Shown here piece by piece: positions 24,261 to 34,814 of a stretch of DNA of 64,000 nucleotides. A program made the translations under genes and the position numbers. The stretch's first letter is position 1. Each line of letters opens with the position of its first letter. The notes beneath the pieces are model-generated. The model saw only the letters and a list, made by a program, of their open reading frames with translations, was not told where the DNA came from and ran no database searches. This stretch comes from Arcuatula senhousia. Taxonomy: Eukaryota; Mollusca; Bivalvia; Mytilida; Mytilidae. The stretch covers positions 17,564,745-17,628,744 of the forward strand of contig OZ020316.1 in the NCBI GenBank assembly GCA_963971305.1, in the 5' to 3' direction.

Positions 24261-27200
24261 ATGCCACTGTCCAACGCAGAAAAACAGCGTCGATACAGAC
24301 AAAAGCGGGACGCAGATCCTATTAGAAGAGCTGAACATAAAGCAAAATGTAAAACCAAGTATCAAGAGGATCTGGCTGTTGGGAAACGGAAGTTGATAAA
24401 AGACATGAGTCCTAGAGAACAACGTGCTGAGAGAAAATCATGGAAAAAGAGAAAAACTTCCCAGCGCAAAAGAAAAAGAAATGACGAAGAGATTCTTACA
24501 CCACCTTCATCTCCCGTGCGTGATAGTCCAGATGTTCAACCTATGGCCATGGGACATCAGAATACTCGTAGGAAAAAGAGAAACATAGCCAAATGCTACA
24601 GAGACAATGCAAAATTAAGACAACAACTTGAAGCTCAAAAACGACGAAATAACAAATTGCTTGTACGAATACATAGACAAAAGTTAAAAGAAAAGACACC
24701 CGACTCACCAAGAACAAAAACCAACAAATTGTTGAGAAATTGGAGTACAGAAAAGGGCACTCATACAAGAAAGGAACGAAGAGATAAGAAAAAAAGAGCA
24801 AAGAAGGCACTAGTTTTTCAGTTAGCATTGAGTGAGGAACTGAAGGAGAAATATAAGCGCTCAAAACAAAAGGAAAAAAACTACTTATCGGAATTAACTA
24901 GAGGAAAACTCATGAAGAGATATAAATTGATTGACAAAACAAGAGAAGAGCTCAGGATGAAAGCAGGAACAAAACGCTTCAAAAAAGGAACATTGTCATA
25001 CAGACTAGAACCACAAGTATTTGCTTTCTACGAGAGAGATGATAACAGCAAAATTACAGCGGGTATGAAGGACACTGTTACAAAGCAAGGTGTGAAAAAA
25101 CAGAGAAGAATATTGACAGATACCATTGAAAGGATACATGAACGTTTCCTAATTGAGAACTCTGATATCGATGTGAGTTATACTACATTCTGCAGATTAA
25201 GACCATTCTGGGTTCAACCTCCAAAGGAAGCAGATCGGGTTACATGCGCATGCAAACAGCACGAAAACATGCAATTTCTTGCAGACGCCATGTATAATAT
25301 CGACCGCATTAAATCAAGATCTCTTTCTACACTTGTGAAGAACTTTAGCTGTGACATCAGTAACTTAGATTGTATGTACGGGCGTTGTACAAAATGCAGA
25401 GATGTAATTATCCCTGACTTTGGACACAATAAAGATGATGAAGAAAACAATCGCGATACAACAGTTAACAACGATGATGACGAAACGTCGTGGTTTCAAT
25501 GGGGGTCGATAAGGCCAAAGCGATTAATAAAAGGCAAGGAGAAAGAAGTCACAATTACAGTAAAGGAAAGGGTGAATGGCAGTATTAAAGAACTCAAGAC
25601 TAAATTTTCTGAGGATATGAAACGATTCAAGATTCATTCGTTTAATATAACAAATCAAATTGGTTATTACCGTAAGCTCAAGGAATCTTTAAAGGAAAAT
25701 GAAGCTCTTATTCATGTCGACTTTGCTGAGAACTTTCAATGTAAACTAGCAAGTGAAATTCAAGACGTGCATTTTGGGGCTTCAAAAAAGCAAATCACAC
25801 TCCACACAGGTGTCTACTACATGAAATCGGGTCCGGAAACGTTTTGTGGTGTGTCAGATAGTTTGGATCACAATCCCAGTTCAGTCTGGGCATTTCTCGA
25901 TCCCGTTTTAGATAAACTATTGCTAGAAAATCCAAGTATTGATACGATGTACTTCTTCAGCGATGGACCAGCAACGCAGTATAAACAAAAAGGAAATTTC
26001 TTTCTTTTTACGCATGAAATGTCAAAGAGAGATTTATCTGGATATTGGAACTTTCACGAGCATGGTCATGGGAAAGGGGTACCAGACGGTGTAGGAGGTG
26101 CGCTGAAAAGAAGGGCAAATGACGTGGTGCTTCACGGACAAGATATAACAAATGCCAAGTCTTTTGTTGAAAAGTGTAAGGCCGATTCGGCCGTGTTTAT
26201 ATATGAAGTGGCACAACAGGAGATAGACAATAAATCGCTTGTCCTTTCGAAAGAAACATTAAAGCCCATAGTAGGAACACAAAAGATTCATCAGATAAAG
26301 TATGCTGGATTTGGAGAAGTTATGTACAGGGATATAAGCTGTTCATGCAGGGATGACACCTTGCATCAAGGACATCAATTAAAATCCCATTCGCTCATCG
26401 AAAAAAGAACAGAAAAGCAGAGAAACAAAGCATGTGACAAGTCTACTGTAGAAACAGAACTTCATAAAAATGAATCGAAAAAAGTTAATATGACACCAAC
26501 AACAATAGACATAAGTGAAGATAAGACTATTGCGAGAAATTATTTTTTCTCAAGAATGTTGAAAGAACTAGGACAGTGTATAACGTTTGAGCAGATACAA
26601 AACAAATGTACTGAAATATATAGAGCGATTGAAGAAAAAGGGTATGATTTAGACGATACATACTCAGCATGCATTATAAATACAGGTCTAGAAATTGACG
26701 CAGATGCACTTTTGATATGCCCTACTGATATACCATGCAATACCGCAGCCCTGAATCCTATTAAGGTGACAGCTGATGGCAATTGTTTACCATATTCGGG
26801 TAGCATAATTGCGACTGGAAAAGAGGAATCAGGAGAGGAAATCAGAGTGAGAATAATTGTTGAATTAGCTCTCTACAAACATTTGTATTTGAATCAACAA
26901 TTCTTAGAAAAAGGAACTGAACACAGAAATCGAGATATTGCAAAGACTTATGCATTATATTCAGATGAATATGCTAATGAAGCCCTCTCGCCCTATCAAA
27001 TTGAACGAATATTTGAGAAAGAGGTAATTAAGATAACGAAGAACAAATCATACATGGGAATTTGGCAGCTATGTGCATTATCTGGTGTTCTTGGCCGTCA
27101 AATTTGTTCAATTTATCCCAAATTAGGAAACCCGGTGGTACGAAAAGATCTCCATCGCTTGATAGAGCCGAGGGAATTGAGAAATACTGAACGTGGATAC

Positions 27201-27728
27201 ATTCTTTGGACATCGACACGTCAGGATATGAACAGAGGCAATTGGATACCGAATCATTTTGTAGCTTTACTGCCAATGAATCCAGTATCTAACCCAGAAG
27301 CACATAAAGACAAAGCTTACAACTCAGAAGTGAGAAAAGACAATGATTCTAGCTTAGAAGAGTGTACAGACAAAGATTCATGCAGACATGAGAGCATAGA
27401 TAATGACTCTGGTAAATCAGTAGATGATGTGTCTGGTCGTCGTCCAGAAGATTTAAAGGGACTTTATGTACTTGTCAATTATGACAACCACCCTTATCCA
27501 GGCATTGTTTTAGATTGTGACAAGACTGAACTTTTTGTCCGCTGTATGCGCAATGCAGAAAAGGACCTTTCAAACAACTCATTTTATTGGCCTCTTGCGG
27601 TAAAGGATCAGTTGTGGTATGGTATGAGTGAAATCATTTGCCTCATTCCTGAGCCTAAGTCCGTCGGAACAAAGTATCATGTAGACAATGAACTATGGAA
27701 ACGAGCCCTGCAAAAGCTAAATAAATGA
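24261..27728 (+). CDS. Transposase with DDE-like core, OTU/vertnin-like and SH3/Tudor-like C-terminus
   Basis: The frame is open from an ATG at 24228 (1166 codons). I prefer Met12 at 24261, because TGTATTTTCAG (24242-24252) just before it looks like a splice acceptor for a 5'-UTR intron and MPLSNAEKQRRYRQKR is a natural start. Numbering from the upstream Met, residues 12-270 are very basic with coiled-coil-like stretches. A Cys/His cluster (CACKQH about 345; CDISNLDC to CTKC about 375-390) suggests zinc binding. Candidate catalytic acids are D498 (HVDFAENF), D579 (FFSDGPATQYKQKGNF) and E611 or D620 (FHEHGHGKGVPDGVGG). DGNCL (850-854) with NHFVALL (His1010) is the Cys-His pattern of OTU/vertnin-like domains. 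An acidic repeat linker (about 1025-1075) precedes a final module (about 1080-1166, GLYVLVNYDNHPYPGIVL) like SH3/Tudor folds. No frameshift or stop was seen, and it is the only gene between the TIRs. Confidence 0.9.
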   Translation: MPLSNAEKQRRYRQKRDADPIRRAEHKAKCKTKYQEDLAVGKRKLIKDMSPREQRAERKSWKKRKTSQRKRKRNDEEILTPPSSPVRDSPDVQPMAMGHQNTRRKKRNIAKCYRDNAKLRQQLEAQKRRNNKLLVRIHRQKLKEKTPDSPRTKTNKLLRNWSTEKGTHTRKERRDKKKRAKKALVFQLALSEELKEKYKRSKQKEKNYLSELTRGKLMKRYKLIDKTREELRMKAGTKRFKKGTLSYRLEPQVFAFYERDDNSKITAGMKDTVTKQGVKKQRRILTDTIERIHERFLIENSDIDVSYTTFCRLRPFWVQPPKEADRVTCACKQHENMQFLADAMYNIDRIKSRSLSTLVKNFSCDISNLDCMYGRCTKCRDVIIPDFGHNKDDEENNRDTTVNNDDDETSWFQWGSIRPKRLIKGKEKEVTITVKERVNGSIKELKTKFSEDMKRFKIHSFNITNQIGYYRKLKESLKENEALIHVDFAENFQCKLASEIQDVHFGASKKQITLHTGVYYMKSGPETFCGVSDSLDHNPSSVWAFLDPVLDKLLLENPSIDTMYFFSDGPATQYKQKGNFFLFTHEMSKRDLSGYWNFHEHGHGKGVPDGVGGALKRRANDVVLHGQDITNAKSFVEKCKADSAVFIYEVAQQEIDNKSLVLSKETLKPIVGTQKIHQIKYAGFGEVMYRDISCSCRDDTLHQGHQLKSHSLIEKRTEKQRNKACDKSTVETELHKNESKKVNMTPTTIDISEDKTIARNYFFSRMLKELGQCITFEQIQNKCTEIYRAIEEKGYDLDDTYSACIINTGLEIDADALLICPTDIPCNTAALNPIKVTADGNCLPYSGSIIATGKEESGEEIRVRIIVELALYKHLYLNQQFLEKGTEHRNRDIAKTYALYSDEYANEALSPYQIERIFEKEVIKITKNKSYMGIWQLCALSGVLGRQICSIYPKLGNPVVRKDLHRLIEPRELRNTERGYILWTSTRQDMNRGNWIPNHFVALLPMNPVSNPEAHKDKAYNSEVRKDNDSSLEECTDKDSCRHESIDNDSGKSVDDVSGRRPEDLKGLYVLVNYDNHPYPGIVLDCDKTELFVRCMRNAEKDLSNNSFYWPLAVKDQLWYGMSEIICLIPEPKSVGTKYHVDNELWKRALQKLNK

Positions 27729-28184
27729 CTTTTTATTATCTGAACAATCACAGCTAGTGCGAAAAGTGTACTATCATGTGATAATTTACCAATTACATAT
27801 CAAGGGGTTAACTATGGAAACGAGCTCAGATTTGTTTAAGTCACTGTTGTTACTAAAACATTTATGTTCCACATTAGTTTTTTTGGTCTAGCATTCGTCC
27901 ATTAATTGGTCCGACCGGCCGTTTGACAGCACTCCTCAAGTTAGTTCATGTTCCTGAAAGATATTGTCAATATAGCTAGTCAAATGTTTATGCTTTTAGG
28001 TAATAATTACTTGTAGCAACAGTAAAAATGTTCCACTTATAGGCTAATGCCGAACCTGGTTCATTGTAGGCACCCATCTTTAAGTAACAGTTTTTGAGTT
28101 GTATATTGACTAGATTGAAATGCCAAAGATGTTGCTATTGATACTTTAAAACAAAATGGTGTGTTAATGTTTGAATAGAACAAA

Positions 28185-28579
28185 TGTCACTTATGTTACT
28201 TTTTGTATTTTTGTGTTACTGTTTTGTCCCTTGTGTTACCGATACCAATCTTAACGATAAAAACTCCATTATTTCTAATAGAAGAACGCCTTCGGGTATC
28301 AAACTTTCCTTGTTTAGATACGTTATGATGATATAAAGAATTCATTGGCATCATATTAGTGTTAAGTTTAATGCTTAAAAGTAGAGAATGGAATTTAATG
28401 CTTTTTATTGGTATCATACATATTTCGAAAAAAACAGCAATATTTTTTACCAAAACTCAACAAAGCGTATAAAATTTTAATAATTTTCATCTATTAATTA
28501 AATTCATGATGTTACAGAGTTTTAATTGTTGAAAATGTTTTATTTTCTATTATATTTTATTTTGGTAACAGAAGGGACA
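28185..28579. promoter_or_regulatory. Right subterminal array of the same 15-bp motif (three sites)
   Basis: Minus-orientation copies lie at 28185-28199 and 28225-28239, and one plus copy lies at 28565-28579 (GTAACAGAAGGGACA). The same motif on both sides of the gene, inside the TIRs, ties both flanks to one element. The 85-codon frame at 28196-28453 on the minus strand is not a recognisable gene. Confidence 0.85.
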
Positions 28580-28752
28580 ACTGATGATACCAAGGAGGTA
28601 TTTTTTGTCATTTTTCAAAATTTCTTCGTTCAAAGTTAATGTTTGTTTGTGATTTTTATAACTTCAATAGTTTTTTGTTATTATTGAATAAAAATTGAAA
28701 GAAACTGAATCACTTCATAATTCCAAAAAATAAAAATTATATATTGACAAAA

Positions 28753-28770
28753 TTTGATAATGACCCATAT
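28753..28770 (-). repeat. Right TIR of the 6-kb transposon
   Basis: TTTGATAATGACCCATAT is the exact reverse complement of the left end. Confidence 0.85.
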
Positions 28771-28863
28771 ATTTAAGAATATCTTTAAAAGTAATACTTT
28801 TAGACTGGTTATTACTTTGGATTAGGATTTAACATAACCCTTGATTTTCAAAGAGGGATCTGA

Positions 28864-29056
28864 TGTTACAGGCTAGGGGGAAACATAACTAGCCCGTAGT
28901 TAATACTTTAAATAAGGCTGATCAAAAACACGTCTGCTGCCATTACAACATTTATTCTCTCTCAATTACGTCACATGTACAAACAATAATGTGGGAAACG
29001 GGACACAACTCTAAATTACAAAACCAATTACGACCATACAATACAACTACATAACA
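28864..29056 (-). repeat. 3' LTR of the miniature element
   Basis: 193 bp with ends TGTT...AACA. The polypurine tract lies at about 29057-29067 on the minus strand. Confidence 0.9.
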
Positions 29057-30293
29057 TCCCGCCCCTTAAACATAAAATTTCCAAAATTTTATATAATGGT
29101 CAAAAGGTTTTTGAAATTACAAAAATATATGCAATAAAAAATACAAATACCAAGGAACATTTGAAATAACTGAATCGAACTCTCTTAAATCACTCCCTCC
29201 ATCAGGTGAACATACAAGTACAAATATGCAGAAAAACCGGGAGTCTGGCATCAAAGTCAGCCGCCAGCTTACTTCATGCACGCATTACTCCCACACATAA
29301 GGGTTGAAGTCTGGCACCAGGTATCCAACTATCCGGATCTGCCATGCACGCATTACTTCCACACAGACAATATGTACAAAGACGTTACAGAAAAAAAAAC
29401 TATGCATAAAGTACTTTAACCAAACACATCGTTGGGAAAATTGTCTATTAAAATAGCTGTATAAAAATTGATATAGCCATCAGAGACCTTTGAACTCTTA
29501 ATGATATAAAAAATATATCGAGGTTTTATTTATGACATAAATCACACTGCTATAGACAATATCTTTTACAAATCAGACAAATTCAAATTCAGGAAAAATA
29601 CAAATATTCTATGCAAATATAAAAAATTTAAACATTTTAATACACAATATGGAAATGCTATCATTTCCATTCAAAATAGTCAACCTTTAAATCTGTAAAG
29701 CTGTTAAATTCTTATTTCTCTCAAAGTATAAGTCCTTCTTTTAAATGGAAATACAATTATTTCCAGTCTTCATTCTGTAAAATGTGCGTTAATCTTTAAA
29801 ACTGTAACCTCGAAATCTTCGAAAAATCTAATGTCCTGGAAAAATTATTTGCTATAGAAAATTGAAATCGTGGAAATACAATTATTTCCAATAAAAACTA
29901 AAAACGGATAGACACAATTGTTTTAACTTCCAAACACGGCCAATCAATTTTAAACTGCATGTCACTGTGGGTCAAACAGGTCAACGTTACACATAACTGT
30001 TACAAATCACAGTAATGGCAATACACAAATACATACGTTCAGTTCAGTTCAGCTATTACGTACGTTTCAAATGCATATATCTCAGTATACAAATTCATAA
30101 ATTCAAGTATCAAAAAATTCAATTTGAAGATGAAATAAGCGTCCAAGTCCGAAATGATGAAACCGGTTGAAAATTTGTTGACCACGTGGTAAAATTTCCA
30201 GCTTCCAATTGTTGATTCGAAAAAGATAAGTCCAATAATCCGTAAATCAATCACATAAAACATTGAACGGGATCCCTTTTAAGTTCTCCACCA

Positions 30294-30485
30294 TGTTACA
30301 GGCTAGGGGGAAACATAACTAGCCCGTAGTTAATACTTTAAATAAGGCTGATCAAAAACACGTCTGCTGCCATTACAACATTTATTCTCTCTCAATTACG
30401 TCACATGTACAAACAATAATGTGGGAAACGGGACACAACTCTAAATTACAAAACCAATTACGACCATACAATACAACTACATAAC
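30294..30485 (-). repeat. 5' LTR of the miniature element
   Basis: 192 bp, one terminal base shorter than the other copy. The candidate primer-binding site is adjacent at 30276-30293 on the minus strand. Confidence 0.9.
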
Positions 30486-31082
30486 TCTGATTTCTTCTTT
30501 AAAAAACATTTTAATAAGAATATGATACCCGAAATAACAGTACAATGTTGATAGATTAATACACGAAGTAACAGTACAGAATGATTTCATGAACACAGAA
30601 TAACAGTACAGTCAATATTTTTAGATTGTTGAATTTCAGTTAATAATCTATTAAATTACTAATTTTATTAATTATACTGACTAAAGATTTTATGATCATG
30701 CATTTACACTCGCTTTTCCTTCAACCCCGTATAGATTTCATATGAAATAACTGTATTTCCATTGTTTTTGTAGTAATTTTGCTTTATTGGTCATTTTTTC
30801 TTATGTTTTATGAATTTTTTGAAGATTTACTAAATATGTCCAAGACAATTATTCATTGATTTAAATTTTAACAACAAGCAGTATTAAAAATGTAAAAATT
30901 CACGACGATAACATGTTTAATGAGCCACCCATGCAAGTAGACCAGACAACATGAAATATCAGTACAGAAAAAACGTGAAATATCATTTCTCTCGCGGACA
31001 GCGTTCACCTAGTGTGAGAAAGCGCATACTTTTTAAACTGTGATTTCTTTTACATCTGTTCTTTTCGGATTATAAAAATATC

Positions 31083-32215
31083 ATGGAAGAAGCAAAGGTG
31101 TACCAAAGGGGTAATCAGTATCATATAACCGTAAAGACAAAGACAAAACAGGCAGACAAAAAATTATCACAACAAAACAAACCACATAACAACATAAAAA
31201 CACACACACATAACAACAAAACGGCATTCAGCAACGCGAACTCAAGTCAAAACGAGAGTGAACTCAGGTGCTCCGGAAGAGTAAGCAGTTCCTGCTTGCT
31301 ATAGCACACCCGTCACGTTGCCAAAGATCGAATAAATGTTGGTCAAATCCGGAAAGGATGACATTACAAAACTCTATGTCAAACCAACATATGTGCTCAT
31401 CTGAGAGATAGAAATCCCGTATTTGTAAACAAGCACATGATGTCGTCCGTAAAATTTCTTGAGTGGTGACAACAACCTGGGAGCAACGTACCCCTGTGTT
31501 AACAATTTGCTTGTCAGTCGTGTAGCTCTATCAAGGAAGTCGTTGTACTCCCCACATGCTCTGGAATAGCGAATCAATTATGATAACATAAACTCCATAT
31601 GCTGGAGCTGACGGAATGTTGCTACACAGAAAGGGAAAGTTAACTATTGGAAAGTTGAAGTCATCACGTTTGTCATAGAGCTTTGTACAAAGCCTTCCTT
31701 GTGTGTCATTTTCGAGAAATAGATCCAAATATGAAGCGGACCTCCTAGAATCTGTTGTGTCCTTTATCTCAAGTTCTTATGGATATATGAGATGTAAATA
31801 GTCACCAAATCGAGGATTGTTTAGTGAAAAGACATCATCAATATAACGAAATGTGAGTTTGAAGGATAAAGCAAGTTTGCGGTCCTTTTTGTCTAGAAGT
31901 GATTGTAAAAAGTCTGATTCATATGAATGAAGAAACAAATCGGCAAGCAATGGTGCACAATTTGTGCCCATTGGGATACCTATTGTTTGCTGAAAAACAC
32001 GTCCACCAAACTGTACAAATATGTTGTCGATTAGAAAATTGAGCATTTCTATTATTTTATCTTCTGTTAATTTGTTTTTCTTGCTAGACTCTTGGATGAC
32101 AAAGTAAGTCTTTTTAAAACCGACTACCAAACACTTGTACCTGCGTTTTCCGTTCTTTTTGATAAAGCTACGTTGAATCAGCTGTAAATAAAAATGACCA
32201 CTAAAATATGTCTAT
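31083..32215 (-). pseudogene. Penelope-like element: reverse transcriptase, thumb and 3' tail
   Basis: Reading leftwards from 32215, pieces show KKNGKRRYK, the fingers motif GIPMGTNCAPLLADLFLHS, the active-site box YIDDV, then DKRDDFNFPIVNFPFLCSN and KFYGRHH, all characteristic of Penelope-like reverse transcriptases. The frame is broken by a stop after IYP (31777-31779) and by a frameshift near 31570. The 3' tail at about 31083-31345 matches the other tails in the window. No GIY-YIG domain is attached in this copy. It is dead but less decayed than the copies at 38-39 and 44-46 kb. Confidence 0.9.
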
Positions 32216-32237
32216 GATGCGTTTGTTTTTAATTTTT

Positions 32238-32670
32238 TCAAATGCATACATGTGATTCTCCCGCCGGGAGACGAAATCTCCCGACTTTTTGATTCATCTC
32301 CCGTTCTCCCGACTTTATGTGTAATCTCCCGCTTTTTCAAGACGTGAGAAAATTTTAGTTTTATAGACATTTTAATCGTTCAGTCATAAAACATTTCCGT
32401 TGTTTTAGGGGTTTGTCAATAAGGTAGACGTTAATTTAACAGGTAAAGGTGTTAATTAAAGGTTTATTGCCATAATTGACCTGACGATTGTATAAACAGT
32501 TTGAGATTAATCAGTGAAGCCATGTATATTTGGCACACCCTAGTGCCCCCAATTGACATTGAAATGCAATTTTATTGAGCGTTGAAAATCTCCCGCTTTT
32601 TGGTCCAATCTCCAGCCAAAAATCTCAAAATCTCCAGCTTTGTCATCACAGATCTGTCACATGTATGCAA
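32238..32670. mobile_element. Short element rich in CTCCCG, TIR AAATGCATACATGTGA
   Basis: AAATGCATACATGTGA at the left is inverted as TCACATGTATGCAAAT at the right. The interior begins and ends with runs of CTCCCG/CTCCAG words. Its central wording ('aggtgttaatta') resembles the segment at 60090-60370, suggesting one family. Confidence 0.55.
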
Positions 32671-34504
32671 ATGATAACATTGCTTTTTATCTTTTATAAT
32701 ACAGAAAATGTCTAAATCATAAGTTTTTTTCGTCTAAAAATTCAAATGAACGACGGTCTCTGATCGTATACATCATACGTTTGCATATGCCCGTATCATT
32801 ACCTTAATCTACAACGGGTTTTGACGTATCATTGAAATAAATGGGTACCCCGAAAAATGAGCTTATAACATTTAAAGTATTTTAAATATCACCAAGCGCA
32901 TGGAATGTATCAAAGGAGAGATGCAATGACATCCAATATCTATCTTATTTGTTTTACAATATAAGGTTACAAGCGTGTGATTCCACGTGGAAGTTGAAAA
33001 AACGCAGTTTTTCAAATAAAATCAATTCAAATGCAATGCTCGTTGACACATGTGATAAATTTCTATAATGGACCAATAAATCTACCCTTTATCTACAAAC
33101 ACAACCTTAATTTCATTCAATAATAAAAGAAACGGAAATAAAAATAGCTTCTATCCTGCCAAGGCAAAAAATAATCCGGTGGGTGGTGATCGTATCCAAC
33201 GGGTGTCAAGTCGGTAATACGGTGTGGTGTCTCATAGGTGTAATACGCTTCATGATTCTAATTAACTTGAATATACTTGATAGACAAATATGTAACAACC
33301 ATAAAGAATCTCATCAAAATTATCAGGCTTGAAATCAAATACCAACAAACATTTTCCATCGTTATTATTATCATTTATTTACCAATCCCTACAAAGTGCG
33401 ACACGACAAAAATGTTTTTGCGTGACAACAGTAAGGTTTTTGCGGTGATAGGTAAATTTTACATACGACAAAAATGAAAACCTATCAATTATCAGTGTCT
33501 TAATGAACGAAATAGGTCTTTAAAAAGTATTGACATTTAACCCTGTATTCTAACGAATCGCTAGATTATTTTTTTTTAAATAAAAATGTTTAATAAAGAA
33601 GAAAAAATATAAGATTTCCATCTTGTAAGCCTTGTTTTTCTACCTTTACACGATTTATGACAAGGAACCTCACCGTAATGTAAGTTTATCTATACCTATA
33701 TAGACTTTACTTATTTGCCAAAACTCATGACTTGGAATCAGTCTTCTGTCACAAAGCAAAAGAACAAAAATGCCAACCAAAATATCTTATTTTGGTAAGG
33801 TTTTTTCGTGTGTTACCTTTTGCTATATAAGGTTTTTTAGTGTGTAGGCGACGGTTTTTGATGAACGAAGCAACTGTTTTTTCGGGTTAAAGTTGATCTT
33901 TTTTCGGTTTTAAATTGGACTTGAAAATAAATATAAAGAGCTTTTGGTTGTTTTTTTATCAAATAAATAAACTACATACTGATAAATGGATATTTTACTG
34001 TTAGTTTTATAACGAATGCGTGCAACAAATATAAAAATCTGTTCAAGAATAGTACTCAAATATTGTACAGTCGATTTATATAAAACTTTAGAAATTACTG
34101 TAATAAAAATAGAAGCGGAAATACCGAACAATTTTATAACGGAAATGTTATTTTACATTTTTATTTCACAACCTCATGCATCTACATATTCAACAATATA
34201 AAAGAAGCACGGGTACCAATGGGGAATCCGTATTTATACATCCTAAATATAAATGTATAGACGTTGGGTCACATTGGTACACGTAGGTACATTTGAAAAT
34301 TATGAATAAAACATTAGGTTAGTTTCACAATGAATGTACTTAATTCGTTAATAATAGTTGCTTTACCCCAAATCAACACAACTTCGGCTATCATGAAGAT
34401 GAACATAAATCGCGGTGATAAAATGGGCATAAAAGGACAGTGAAGTGGAGGATCGCGGAAATGCCGGGGGGAAAGACCATTCGGGATGAGACTTTTCTCT
34501 GTTA

Positions 34505-34740
34505 CTTCAAAAGGTTTAGCATAGGCGGATCAAGGGGGGCTGGGTTTGGCGGAAAAAATTGTTGAATATATGGGAAATCATTGAAGCGTGACAAAAGCGG
34601 CCCCCCTCTTAGGCCAGTCAGTAGGCCCCCTCTTTTCAGAATTTCTGGATCCCGGGGCGGCCTCTGTATAGAGATGGATAGGAGCGGCCGGAAAATTAAT
34701 CTCCTGCATGGCGATCCTACGGGTTTTTCTTTTAACGGGA
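34505..34740. repeat. Dispersed 'gaatttctggatcc' repeat
   Basis: GCGGATCAAGGGGGGC at the left and CAGAATTTCTGGATCCCGGG nearby are the same words that bound the repeat at 51300-51482. The C/G-run-rich sequence produces spurious frames. Confidence 0.5.
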
Positions 34741-34814
34741 CATGCATCTGGGTTATCTAACACGGGGTATGAATGTGGATTGCGATCAGGTTTTTCACAT
34801 AGGATTATGGCGTG

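Larger units (their letters stand above)
22751..28766 (+). mobile_element. Complete 6.0-kb autonomous-looking DNA transposon
   Basis: GGGTCATTATCAAA at 22751-22764 is exactly inverted at 28753-28766 and is flanked on both sides by ATAT (22747-22750, 28767-28770). The ATAT is either a 4-bp target duplication or, being palindromic, part of an 18-bp TIR. Between the ends lie one large intact gene (24261-27728) and subterminal arrays of a 15-bp motif on both sides. The unit sits inside E2, whose relative E1 lacks it. Four-base AT-rich duplications, gene size and protein style recall the Sola superfamily, but that placement is a hypothesis I could not test. Confidence 0.88.
28864..30485 (-). mobile_element. 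Miniature LTR retrotransposon (TRIM-like), 1.6 kb
   Basis: Two direct repeats of 193 and 192 bp (28864-29056 and 30294-30485) look identical over their shared length. They enclose 1,237 bp without gag or pol. TCTGA flanks the whole unit (28859-28863 and 30486-30490), a perfect 5-bp target duplication. On the minus strand the LTR runs from (T)GTTATGTAG to CCTGTAACA and holds AATAAA. Immediately after the upstream LTR comes TGGTGGAGAACTTAAAAG, placed and begun like a tRNA primer-binding site. Immediately before the downstream LTR is the purine tract AAGGGGCGGGA. The first T of the upstream LTR is missing. The element must have moved using proteins supplied from elsewhere. Confidence 0.93.
21582..31016. 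mobile_element. TIR element E2, second member of the E1 family, heavily invaded
   Basis: The left end CACACAAGGTAAACGCTGTC and right end GACAGCGTTCACCTAGTGTG are the same TIRs as E1, and subterminal sequence matches on both sides (21590-21720 with 12100-12230; 30500-31010 with 15240-15740). AGAAA flanks both ends (21577-21581 and 31017-31021), a likely 5-bp target duplication. The 9.4-kb span is explained by guests: a 6.0-kb DNA transposon (22751-28766) and a 1.6-kb LTR element (28864-30485). The stretch 28771-28863 is E family sequence lying between the two guests. Confidence 0.85.

Noticed and set aside
24541..27276. Minus-strand frames opposite the transposase
   Set aside because: They are short and fully explained by the codon use of the long plus-strand gene.
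22747..28770. Assigning the 6-kb transposon firmly to Sola
   Set aside because: ATAT is palindromic, so duplication length is ambiguous, and I cannot run a profile search; kept as a hypothesis only.
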